From: Deltaproteobacteria bacterium
GTDB taxonomy: Bacteria > Myxococcota_A > Polyangia > Polyangiales > JADJMO01
DNA length: 64,000 nt
Assembly (NCBI GenBank): GCA_022843175.1
Contig: JALHOE010000012.1
Location: 1 to 64,000 of the forward strand
Reading direction: 5' to 3'
Shown here: positions 1-7,603 of the stretch, piece by piece
Numbering within the stretch: the first letter of the stretch is position 1
Layout: the number at the start of each line of letters is the position of its first letter
Notes under the pieces: generated by a model
What the model was told of the DNA's origin: nothing
Databases searched by the model: none
Seen by the model: the letters and a program-made list of their open reading frames with translations, nothing else
Translations under genes and position numbers: made by a program

Positions 1-2
1 CC

Positions 3-1232
3 CTTGCGCGCGCGGTCGAGGCCGGGGCCTCGCGCCCGCTCCTGCTCGCGCTCCCGCCGCACACCAACTCCCATCGCTTCGACCGCACGATCGAGGTCGC
101 CGCGCTCGCCGCGCTCGCGAGCCAGTGGGTGCCGCTCGAAGCGCGCGAGGCGAACAAGGCCCCGCGCACCGCCGAGAGCATCGGCGTAGTCGGCCTCGAG
201 GACGAACGCGCGCGGTACATCGAGGCGATCGAGGCCGGCAAACGGCTCGCGCGCGACATCGCGGGCACCGAACCGGAGCGAATGGCACCGCTCCGCGCCG
301 CCGCGCTCTGCGAAGAGGTCTTCGCCGGCACCGGCGTCGAGGTCACCGTGGAGCGGGACGTCAGCGCCTACCCGCTGCTCGCGGCCGTCGCGCGCGCCTC
401 GAACGTCGTCGAGCGCCACCGTCCGTGCGTCATTCGCCTCACCTATACGCCACCCGGCAAGGTCGAGCGCACGCTGATCCTCGCCGGCAAGGGCGTCACC
501 TACGACACCGGCGGCGCCGACTTGAAGACCGACGGCGGCATGGCCGGCATGTCGCGAGACAAGGGCGGCGCGGCCGCGGTCGCTGGGCTGCTGCGCACGG
601 TGGCCGCGCTCGGGCTCCCCGGCGTCCGGGTGATCGGGCTGCTCGGCATGGTGCGCAACAGCATCGGCGAGGACGCCTTCGTGAGCGACGAGATCATCCG
701 CTCGCGCGCGGGCGTGCGCGTACGCATTGGCAACACCGACGCGGAGGGCCGCCTGGTGCTCGCCGATCTCCTCGCCGCCGGCAAGGAGCTCGCCGAGGGC
801 GCCCCCGACCCCACGCTGATGTCGATCGCCACGCTGACCGGCCACGTCTATCGCGCGCACGGTCCCTATGTCGGCCTGATCAACAACGCCGCGTCGCGCG
901 CGCGCGGCGACACCGAGCTGCTCGATCGCCTCGCCGAGCTGTGGTCGGAGCCGCTCGAGCGCTCGCGCCCGCGCCGCGAGGACTACGCGCTCGTCGCGCC
1001 GCGCGGGCCGACCGAGGACTGCGTCTCCTCGAACCGGCTCGCGTCGGTCAACACGCCGCGCGGACACCAGTTCCCGTTCGCCTTCCTCGACGTCGCCGCC
1101 GGTCTCCGCGGCTCGACGATCCCCTTCCTCCACCTCGACATCGCCGGCGCCGCGGTGGACCCGCCGGACTGGCAGTTCGGCAAGCCGACCGGCGTCCCGA
1201 TCTCGACGCTCGCGGCCTGGCTCGCGGGCTGA
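3..1232 (+). CDS. Leucyl aminopeptidase family (peptidase M17), 5'-truncated by the window
   Basis: The frame is open from the first bases of the window, so the true start lies upstream. The C-terminal catalytic half is complete. Around nt 480-600 there is a KGVTYDTGG segment followed by ADLK and MSRDKGGAA, which match the first metal-binding Lys/Asp, the catalytic Lys and a further Asp ligand of E. coli PepA. At nt 732-755 the family signature NTDAEGRL supplies the remaining Asp/Glu ligands and the catalytic Arg. All residues needed for a two-metal aminopeptidase therefore appear present. The N-terminal domain cannot be judged. A GTG at 129 is in frame but internal to the conserved domain, so it is unlikely to be the start. 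The gene ends 4 bp from the convergent ATP-grasp gene. Confidence 0.93.
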   Translation, partial: LARAVEAGASRPLLLALPPHTNSHRFDRTIEVAALAALASQWVPLEAREANKAPRTAESIGVVGLEDERARYIEAIEAGKRLARDIAGTEPERMAPLRAAALCEEVFAGTGVEVTVERDVSAYPLLAAVARASNVVERHRPCVIRLTYTPPGKVERTLILAGKGVTYDTGGADLKTDGGMAGMSRDKGGAAAVAGLLRTVAALGLPGVRVIGLLGMVRNSIGEDAFVSDEIIRSRAGVRVRIGNTDAEGRLVLADLLAAGKELAEGAPDPTLMSIATLTGHVYRAHGPYVGLINNAASRARGDTELLDRLAELWSEPLERSRPRREDYALVAPRGPTEDCVSSNRLASVNTPRGHQFPFAFLDVAAGLRGSTIPFLHLDIAGAAVDPPDWQFGKPTGVPISTLAAWLAG

Positions 1233-1236
1233 GCGC

Positions 1237-2478
1237 TCAGGCGGTGGGCGACGCCGCTTGGGGGAGCACCGCCGCGAAGTCCTCGGTGAACCGGCGCTCG
1301 TAGTCGGCGAGCAGCTCGTCGATCCGCTCGGAGCGATCGGAGCGCACCGCGAGGCCGACGTGGTGGGCGTTGTCGCTCATGCGCCACGCGATCTCGGGCT
1401 CCCGGTACGCCGAGGTGTCGGGCGACTCCTGCTTGGCGAGGGTGACGATCAGCCCGCCGTAGTCCGCGCGGCGCGGGGGGAGCTTGTAGGGCTGCTCGCC
1501 CTGCGAGATCTCGATCTTCGCCCACTCGCGCCAGAGGTTGATGCCCGTCGTCGCCTCGACGAGGTCGGCGATGTGCACGCCGCCGACGCGGGCGGCCGTC
1601 TCGAGGAAGTAGATGGTGCCGTCGGCCGCGCGGATGAACTCGGTGTGCGTCACGCCGCGGACGATCCCGAGCTCCTTGATGACGCGCTTGTGCGTCTCGA
1701 GGAGCTGGCGCTCGAGCGCGCTGCCGCGCGGCACGGTGCGGGTCGCGAAGATGCCCCCGCCCTGCACGATCTGCAGCAGCGGACGGCGGTACTGGTGGCA
1801 CTCGGCGAACAGCACCTCGCGCTCGATGGTGATCGCGTCGACGTGGAAGACCTCGCCGGGCGTGAAGTGTTCGAGCAGGTAGAACGACGCGTCGTCTCCG
1901 AGCGCGTTGATCACGTCCCACACCTCTTGCGGCTGGTGGAGCTTCTTGATGCCCGAGGCCGAGGCCTCGCTGCGCGGCTTGAGCAGCCACGGCGCCGGCA
2001 CGCGCGCGAGGTACTCGTTGATCCGCGGGTGGTGGAGGATCGGCACGAACTCCGGGACCGGGATGCCGCGGTCCCTGGCGCGCGTGCGCATCGCGAGCTT
2101 GTCGCGAAAATAGCGCGCCGTCGTCTCGCCCATGCCGGGGATGCGGAGGTGCTCGCGGAGGTGGGCGACGACCTCGACGTCGTAGTCGTCGAGCGGCGCG
2201 ATGCGCTGGATGTCGTGGGTGCGCATCAGGTACGCAACGGCGTTGATCACCGCGCGGCGGTCGGTCATCGCGGTGCCGATGGGGAGCGCGAACACCTCAT
2301 CGATCGACTCCCGGACCCAGGGCTTCTGGAGCAGGCTCTCGAGCGTCAGAAGCAGAACTTTGCACCCCTCCTTCTTGCACTGATCGATGAAGTCGTTGCC
2401 CTTGAAGAAGCTGGCGACGCAGAGGATCGTGGTCGGCGCGGACGGGTCTTGCGGCGGGGCCGGCGGGATGGTGCTCAC
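1237..2478 (-). CDS. ATP-grasp domain protein (carboxylate-amine/thiol ligase-like)
   Basis: The protein is 413 aa. It has an N-terminal Rossmann-like lobe (TTILCVASFFKGNDFI) and a central ATP-grasp fold: a Lys in the APWLLKPRSEASASGIKK loop, an acidic stretch FYLLEHFTPGEVFHVD, and the metal-binding end EFIRAADGTIYFLETAARVGG, where E and N-like positions coordinate Mg-ATP. This resembles the biotin-carboxylase/carbamoyl-phosphate-synthetase-like ligases that activate a carboxylate as acyl phosphate. The substrate cannot be read. I chose GTG 2478; GTG 2496 is an alternative. No ATG exists nearby in frame. The gene is divergent from the IgGFc-type lipoprotein, with about 40 bp of shared promoter space, and has no metabolic neighbour to suggest its product. 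Confidence 0.85.
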   Translation of the reverse strand: MSTIPPAPPQDPSAPTTILCVASFFKGNDFIDQCKKEGCKVLLLTLESLLQKPWVRESIDEVFALPIGTAMTDRRAVINAVAYLMRTHDIQRIAPLDDYDVEVVAHLREHLRIPGMGETTARYFRDKLAMRTRARDRGIPVPEFVPILHHPRINEYLARVPAPWLLKPRSEASASGIKKLHQPQEVWDVINALGDDASFYLLEHFTPGEVFHVDAITIEREVLFAECHQYRRPLLQIVQGGGIFATRTVPRGSALERQLLETHKRVIKELGIVRGVTHTEFIRAADGTIYFLETAARVGGVHIADLVEATTGINLWREWAKIEISQGEQPYKLPPRRADYGGLIVTLAKQESPDTSAYREPEIAWRMSDNAHHVGLAVRSDRSERIDELLADYERRFTEDFAAVLPQAASPTA

Positions 2479-2501
2479 GACCGCCGACGGTATCACAGTG
2501 C

Positions 2502-2507
2502 TAGTCT
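2502..2507 (+). promoter_or_regulatory. -10-like hexamer TAGTCT ahead of the 2518 gene
   Basis: TAGTCT lies 10 nt before the ATG at 2518, so a transcript would begin at or next to the start codon. No Shine-Dalgarno sequence is visible. This is one member of a recurrent pattern in the window. Confidence 0.4.
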
Positions 2508-2517
2508 GCGCCCCGCG

Positions 2518-4221
2518 ATGCAGACCCTTCCCCCTTCCTTCCGCTTTGGGCTCGTGGCGGCCGCCGCCACCGCGTTCCTCTCCTTCTCCGCTTGCTCCGC
2601 GGGCAACGACAAAGAGCCGTCGGGCACGCTCGGCGGCGACGGCGGCGACCTCGACGGAGGGGGCATCAACCTCGATGGCAGCGGCATCGATCCCGACGCC
2701 GATCTCGACGGCGGCGTCCTGGTCGGAGACCCGCAGACCTGCGAGCAGGCCGCGATGGCCAAGGCCTACGTCGGCTGCGATTTCTGGCCCACGGTCGTCG
2801 CCAACAACGTGTGGTCCATCTTCGACTACGCGGTCGTGGTGGCCAACGCCGGCAGCGAGGACGCCGACGTCACGGTCACCGGCCCCGGCGGCGTGAGCAA
2901 GAGCGCGAAGGTCGCGTCCGGCAGCCTCGCGAAGATTTACCTGCCGTGGGTCACCGCCCTCAAGGGCGCCGATACCGACAGCTGCGGCGTCGCCACGCCC
3001 CTCCCCGGCTCGGTCCGCGCCAACAAGAGCGCGTATCACCTCGTCGCGTCGCGTCCGGTCACCGTCTATCAGTTCAACGCGCTCGAATACAAAGGTCAGG
3101 GCGGCGAGGCCGGCAAGAGCTGGGCAGCGTGCCCGGGCAACAAGACCTGCCCGACCAACGGCGGTCCGGTCGGCTGCTTCTCGTTCTCGAACGACGCCTC
3201 GCTGCTGTTGCCGAGCACGGCGATGACGGGGAACTACCGGGTCACCGGCATCCACGGCTGGACGGCCAACGGTCTGTTCGGCCCGCAGGACGTCCTCGGT
3301 GCGTACGTGGCGATCACCGCCACGCAGGACGGCACCACCGTGGCGTTCAAGGTCTCTTCCCGCGGCCGCGTGCTCGCGGGCGGTGGCATCGCCGCCACGT
3401 CGGCGGGCGGCACGGTGAACCTGACGATGAACGCCGGCGACGTCGTCGAGCTCGTCGGGGAGTCGAAGACCGCCTCCGATCTCAGCGGCTCGCTCGTCAC
3501 AGCCAACAAGCCGGTACAGGTCATCGCGGGCGTGCCGTGCATGCAAATGCCGCTCGGCACCCAGGCCTGCGATCACCTCGAGGAGTCGGTGTTCCCGGCC
3601 GAGACGCTCGGCAAGGACTACCTCGTCACGGTCCCGACGGGCCCCAAGGGCAACGTCGTCGGCCACGTCGTCCGGATCTATGGCAACCGCGACGGCACCA
3701 CGCTCACCTACGCGCCGACCAGGCCCGCCGGCGCGCCGACGACGATCAACGCCGGCGACGTCGTCGACGTCGGCGAGGTGCGCACCGACTTCCGCGTCAC
3801 CGGCAGCGCGGAGTTCGCCGTCGGCAGCTTCATGCTCGGTGGCGCCAAGCTCGATCCCACCACCGCCGCCCCGAACCAAAAGGGCGACCCGTCGATGAGC
3901 TTCGCGACCGCCATCGAGCAGTACCGCAAGCGCTACATCTTCCTCGCGCCGGACGACTACGACACGAGCTACGTCGACATCATCCACGAGTCCGGGACCA
4001 CGCTCACCCTCGACGGCACAACGCCGCCCGCGGGCATCGCGATCGGCGCGACCGGCTACAGCGTGTCGCGCGCGAGGCTCGGAGCGGGCAAGGCCGGCGC
4101 GCACGAGCTCACGGCGAGCAAACCGGTCGGCCTGCAGGTCATGGGATACGGCTCGTACACGAGCTACCAATACCCGGGCGGACTCAACCTCAAGTCCATC
4201 GCTCCCCCGCCGGTCAAATGA
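2518..4221 (+). CDS. IgGFc-binding-type surface lipoprotein
   Basis: The protein is 567 aa. It has a hydrophobic signal ending in a lipobox (LSFSAC, Cys near residue 28), then a Gly/Asp-rich linker (about 35-65), then one long beta-rich region. Segments such as VTVYQFNALEY, SNDASLLLPSTAM, GTTVAFKV and NKPVQVIAG recur in the bacterial IgGFc-binding-protein N-terminal family, which is common and multicopy in Myxococcota. The region is probably an extracellular adhesive or carbohydrate-binding module; IgG binding is only a name inherited from the animal family. Six or more cysteines suggest disulfides. Its TGA overlaps the ATG of the acyl-CoA dehydrogenase (ATGA), which is an odd partner. Confidence 0.82.
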   Translation: MQTLPPSFRFGLVAAAATAFLSFSACSAGNDKEPSGTLGGDGGDLDGGGINLDGSGIDPDADLDGGVLVGDPQTCEQAAMAKAYVGCDFWPTVVANNVWSIFDYAVVVANAGSEDADVTVTGPGGVSKSAKVASGSLAKIYLPWVTALKGADTDSCGVATPLPGSVRANKSAYHLVASRPVTVYQFNALEYKGQGGEAGKSWAACPGNKTCPTNGGPVGCFSFSNDASLLLPSTAMTGNYRVTGIHGWTANGLFGPQDVLGAYVAITATQDGTTVAFKVSSRGRVLAGGGIAATSAGGTVNLTMNAGDVVELVGESKTASDLSGSLVTANKPVQVIAGVPCMQMPLGTQACDHLEESVFPAETLGKDYLVTVPTGPKGNVVGHVVRIYGNRDGTTLTYAPTRPAGAPTTINAGDVVDVGEVRTDFRVTGSAEFAVGSFMLGGAKLDPTTAAPNQKGDPSMSFATAIEQYRKRYIFLAPDDYDTSYVDIIHESGTTLTLDGTTPPAGIAIGATGYSVSRARLGAGKAGAHELTASKPVGLQVMGYGSYTSYQYPGGLNLKSIAPPPVK

Positions 4222-5360
4222 TCCCGCTCCACGAGGACGACACCCACCGGGCGCTCCGCGAGCAGGCCCGCCGGTTCGCGCAGAAGTTCATCGCCCCGCA
4301 CGCGCACGGGTGGGAAGAGGCCAAGGAGTTCCCGCGCGAGCTCTATCGCGAGCTCGCCGACGCGGGCCTGATGGGCGTCGGCTACCCCGAGGCCGTCGTC
4401 GGCGGCGGCGGCGACGTGTCGCACGTGCTCGCGATCGCCGAGGAGATGATCCTCCACGGCAAGAGCGTCGGCACCGTCGTCGGGCTCGGCAGCCACGGCA
4501 TCGCCATCCCGCCGATCATCCGCGCCGGAACGCCCGAGCAGATCGATCGCTTCGTGCGGCCGGTCATCCGCGGCGAGAAGATCGCCGCGCTCGGGATCAC
4601 CGAACCGGGCGGCGGCAGCGACGTCGCCTCGTTGCGCACCAAGGCGGTCCGGGACGGCGACGTCTACGTCGTCGACGGCCAAAAGACGTTCATCACCTCC
4701 GGCGTCCGCGCCGACTTCGTCACCTGCGCGGTGCGCACCGGCGGCCCGGGCCACGGCGGCATCTCCCTGCTCGTGATCGAGCGCGGCACGCCCGGCTTCA
4801 CCGTCGGCAAAAAGCTCGAGAAGATGGGCTGGTGGGCCTCCGACACCGCGGAGCTGCACTTCGAAGCGTGCCGCGTGCCGGTCGCGAACCTCATCGGCGA
4901 CGAGGGCGCCGGCTTCCTCGCGATCATGATGAACTTCGCCACCGAGCGGCTCGCGCTCGCGGGCAACTGCGTCGCGATCGCCGAGCTCGCCTACCGCGAG
5001 TCCATCAGCTGGGCACGCGACCGGCGCGCGTTCGGCAAGTCGCTGTCGGGCTTCCAGGTCGTGCGGCACAAGCTCGCCGACATGGCGTCGAAGATCGCGG
5101 CGGCGCGCGCGCTCACCAACGAGGCGGTGATCCGCTACAACCGCGGCGAGCAAATCCCCTCGCTCGCGTCGATGGCGAAGAACGTCGCCACCGACATGTG
5201 CATGGCCGTCTGCGACGAGGCCGTGCAGATCCACGGCGGCTACGGCTACATGCGCGAATACGTGGTGGAGCGCCTGTTCCGCGACGCGCGGCTCTACCCG
5301 ATCGGCGGCGGCACGCGCGAGATCATGAACGAGATCATCGCCAAGATGGAAGGCTACTAG
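4218..5360 (+). CDS. Acyl-CoA dehydrogenase
   Basis: The protein is 380 aa, the standard family length. It should be a cytoplasmic FAD enzyme making the alpha,beta double bond of an acyl-CoA and passing electrons to ETF. Landmarks are GITEPGGGSDVAS and GQKTFITSG in the middle beta domain, RRAFGKSLSGFQVVRHKLADM, and EAVQIHGGYGYMREY near the FAD site. The position after the last motif, where MCAD has its catalytic Glu, reads IGGGTREI and lacks Glu. A Glu is present instead in the FATERLALAG segment, the place used by isovaleryl-CoA and long-chain dehydrogenases. The sequence therefore predicts the IVD/LCAD-type catalytic base and a branched or longer acyl substrate. It is translationally coupled (ATGA) to the lipoprotein gene upstream; the next gene starts 2 nt after its stop. 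Confidence 0.93.
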   Translation: MIPLHEDDTHRALREQARRFAQKFIAPHAHGWEEAKEFPRELYRELADAGLMGVGYPEAVVGGGGDVSHVLAIAEEMILHGKSVGTVVGLGSHGIAIPPIIRAGTPEQIDRFVRPVIRGEKIAALGITEPGGGSDVASLRTKAVRDGDVYVVDGQKTFITSGVRADFVTCAVRTGGPGHGGISLLVIERGTPGFTVGKKLEKMGWWASDTAELHFEACRVPVANLIGDEGAGFLAIMMNFATERLALAGNCVAIAELAYRESISWARDRRAFGKSLSGFQVVRHKLADMASKIAAARALTNEAVIRYNRGEQIPSLASMAKNVATDMCMAVCDEAVQIHGGYGYMREYVVERLFRDARLYPIGGGTREIMNEIIAKMEGY

Positions 5361-5361
5361 C

Positions 5362-6450
5362 GTGCGGCGTGCCGCCGTCGCGCTGCTGCTCCTCGGGTGC
5401 GGCGGTCGCACCGGGCTGTCGGTCCCCGAGAGCTTCGAGGTGGCGAGCGGCGACAGCGCCATGGAGTCCGAGACCTCGCTCGACACCGGGCTCGAGGACA
5501 CCAGCGTCGTCGACGACGCGCCGCTGACCGACGTCGGCTGCGCGACCGACGCCGAGTGCGACGACGGCATCTCGTGCACCCGCGACGTGTGCGACGTCGA
5601 CGTCGGCCGCTGCCGCAACGTGCCGATCGATGCCCTGTGCGACGACGGCTCGTTCTGCACCGGCGACGAGCGCTGCGTCGTCGGCGTCGGCTGCATGACC
5701 ACGCCCCGCGGCTGCACCGATCCCATCGCGTGCACGGTGGACCGCTGCGACGAGGCCGGTCGCCGCTGCGTGCACGAGCCGAACGACGCGCTCTGCCCCG
5801 TGAGCCACGGCTGCGACGTGATGCTCGGCTGTCAGGCGCGAGCGATCGCGCACACCGACACGGACCTCTACGAGATCCGCCTGCCCTCGGGCATCGTCAA
5901 GAAGATCGGGCCGACCACCGGCACGCTCACCGACGTCGCGCTGCACCCGATGGGCACGTTGTACGGCGTGCGGTTCGACGGGCTGTGCGTGGTGGACACC
6001 AAGACCGGCAGCTGCGGCTCGCTCACGCCGCTCAGCGGCAGCCCGGTCGGTCTCGACTTCGGCCCCGACGGCACGCTGTACGGCGCCGCCGGCAGCATCG
6101 TCTACTCGGTGAACCGCACGACCGGCATGACCACCACCGTCGCGCGGTTCCCCTCGCCCACGCAGGCCTCGGGCGATCTCGCGTTCCTGTCGTCGGGTCG
6201 CCTGCTCGGCACCGCGCGCGGCACCGGCGGCCCCGACGATCTGCTCGTGGAGTTCGACCTCAAGACCGGCACCGGCCGCACGCTCGGCCGCACCGGCTTC
6301 CGCTGCATCTGGGGCCTCGCCGCCTACGGCACCACCCTCTACGGCCTCACCTGCGAGGGACGCGTCCTCCAAATCAACACGGCCAACGGGTCCTCGAGCG
6401 AGCTGTCGCGCCTCGCCGGCACCGAGTTCTGGGGCGCCACCGCGCGCTAG
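5362..6450 (+). CDS. Cys-rich lipoprotein with beta-propeller-like C-terminus
   Basis: The protein is 362 aa and starts at GTG 1 nt after the dehydrogenase stop. The signal is very short, with lipobox LLLLGC at residues 9-14. Residues 20-55 are Asp/Glu/Ser/Thr-rich. Residues 60-165 carry repeated Cys units of the type CATDAECDDGISCTRDVC and CDDGSFCTGDERC, a disulfide module common in myxobacterial surface proteins. From about 170 on, repeats of DLYEIRLPSG, GTLYGVRFDG and GTLYGAAGS type, 40-50 residues apart, suggest blades of a beta-propeller. The function is unknown; an exported recognition protein is likely. It may be co-transcribed with the acyl-CoA dehydrogenase. Confidence 0.75.
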   Translation: MRRAAVALLLLGCGGRTGLSVPESFEVASGDSAMESETSLDTGLEDTSVVDDAPLTDVGCATDAECDDGISCTRDVCDVDVGRCRNVPIDALCDDGSFCTGDERCVVGVGCMTTPRGCTDPIACTVDRCDEAGRRCVHEPNDALCPVSHGCDVMLGCQARAIAHTDTDLYEIRLPSGIVKKIGPTTGTLTDVALHPMGTLYGVRFDGLCVVDTKTGSCGSLTPLSGSPVGLDFGPDGTLYGAAGSIVYSVNRTTGMTTTVARFPSPTQASGDLAFLSSGRLLGTARGTGGPDDLLVEFDLKTGTGRTLGRTGFRCIWGLAAYGTTLYGLTCEGRVLQINTANGSSSELSRLAGTEFWGATAR

Positions 6451-6458
6451 CGGGGCGA

Positions 6459-7385
6459 CTACTCGAGGCGGCCGAGCGCGATCGGAGTGCTGATCGCGCT
6501 GTAGCTGAGGCCGCCGCGCCAGTAGTAGGCGGTGGGCTTGCCGAGGCTGTCGGTCTTGAGCCCGATGTTGCCCGAGCCGACGCCGGTCATGTTGGTGCCG
6601 CGGCTGTCGTTCGCGTGCGGTGCGCTCGTGCTGTCGATCACCGGCACGATGACCTCGGCCTTGTCCGAGCGGCCGGCCGTCGGGTAGCCGTTGACCACCA
6701 TGATGTGGCCGGTGTTCTCCGAGGTGTTGCCCGCGGGCTGGAGCCACACGACCATGTCGCCGGGCTTCAGGTCCATCGCCCTCGTGAGCTTGCGCCAACG
6801 CGGCGTCGTCTGCGTCGAGGCCGAGGTGTAGCGGGTCGAGAGGTAGTTGTACCAGTCGCTCGCGAGCGGCTTGAACGTGTTCGGGTGCGGCACCTTGGCG
6901 AAGGCGGTGGGTTGCACGCGGTTGAGCGCGTAGCCGACGAAGCCCGAGCAGTCGGTGCGACGCGTGTGCGTCGACTCGTTCATGTACGTCGTGTGCGAGT
7001 AGTACGACGTGGACTTGTTGAGGAAGTTGGCCTGGCGCTTCACCTCGGCCGCGATCGACGCGCCGCGGGTGCTCAGCAGCGCGTCGCCGCGCGAGGCGAT
7101 GTCATCGCCGGGCTCGTCCGCGCTCTCGTCGGCGGGGGCGGTGCCGTCCTGCGCGAGCGCGGCGGCGAAGCCCTCGTCCTCACCCTCGCTGCCCTCGGCG
7201 ACGCCGTTGACCGGATCGTCCGCGGGCTGCTGCTCCGGCGCAGGGCTCGGCTCGGTCGTGGCGTTCTGCTCGGCGCTCGTGGGCGCGGTCTGGTCGCCCG
7301 CGCCGCCGCCACACGCGACTGCAGAGAGCGCGAGGACCGGGACGATGGCGAGGAGGCTACGGCGGAGTGCGTCGATTCGAACCAT
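6459..7385 (-). CDS. NlpC/P60-like cysteine peptidase lipoprotein
   Basis: The protein is 308 aa with a lipoprotein signal (VLALSAVAC) and a long acidic, Ala/Pro/Glu/Gln-rich linker at about 30-100. The catalytic-looking domain follows. The DCSGFVGYAL motif supplies the candidate nucleophile Cys, and NTGHIMVVNGYP, after LKPGDMVVW, supplies the His. This is the Cys-His order of NlpC/P60 and CHAP-type amidases and endopeptidases, many of which cleave peptidoglycan stems; the substrate here is inferred only. The gene is convergent with the 5362 gene (8 bp apart) and divergent from the phosphohexomutase. Confidence 0.7.
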   Translation of the reverse strand: MVRIDALRRSLLAIVPVLALSAVACGGGAGDQTAPTSAEQNATTEPSPAPEQQPADDPVNGVAEGSEGEDEGFAAALAQDGTAPADESADEPGDDIASRGDALLSTRGASIAAEVKRQANFLNKSTSYYSHTTYMNESTHTRRTDCSGFVGYALNRVQPTAFAKVPHPNTFKPLASDWYNYLSTRYTSASTQTTPRWRKLTRAMDLKPGDMVVWLQPAGNTSENTGHIMVVNGYPTAGRSDKAEVIVPVIDSTSAPHANDSRGTNMTGVGSGNIGLKTDSLGKPTAYYWRGGLSYSAISTPIALGRLE

Positions 7386-7528
7386 GGCCTGTCTCTAAAA
7401 CGCCCGGCGCTGACCGAAAGGGTGCACGTGTGCCTACGGGTGCGCCGCGACCGTGCGGAACTGGCGCGCTCGGAGGCACTCGATTTCTCGGCACCTCTGC
7501 GTGCACGCTCGGCCGTGCGCGCCGCTAC

Positions 7529-7561
7529 GGCCGCGACGCGGCCCAGTTTTTTTTCGCGGCC
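7529..7561 (+). terminator. Intrinsic terminator / attenuator-like structure upstream of the phosphohexomutase
   Basis: GGCCGCG (7529-7535) can pair with CGCGGCC (7537-7543), followed by CAG and eight T (7547-7554), a textbook intrinsic terminator in a genome almost free of T runs. A second identical CGCGGCC follows the T run (7555-7561). It can compete for the same left arm and would bury the T tract, giving two mutually exclusive folds. It sits in a divergent promoter region, where a plain terminator is not expected. It may be an attenuator or the end of a small leader RNA starting after 7386. Confidence 0.5.
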
Positions 7562-7590
7562 GAGCGCGTTTCGAGCCCAGCCATTCCGGG

Positions 7591-7596
7591 TATCCT
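7591..7596 (+). promoter_or_regulatory. -10-like hexamer TATCCT
   Basis: TATCCT lies 7 nt before the GTG at 7604. If it is used, the message is leaderless and starts downstream of the 7529-7561 structure, which would then belong to a second, upstream transcript. Confidence 0.35.
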
Positions 7597-7603
7597 CCGC
7601 GCC

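Noticed and set aside
1237-2478. ATP-grasp enzyme as part of the SpeD/DUF4178/DUF350 system, which sometimes includes one
   Set aside because: It is about 40 kb away with no shared regulation visible.
1258-2510. Long plus-strand open frame continuous with the IgGFc-type lipoprotein gene
   Set aside because: It is the antisense shadow of the ATP-grasp gene; the lipoprotein signal at 2518 marks the true start.
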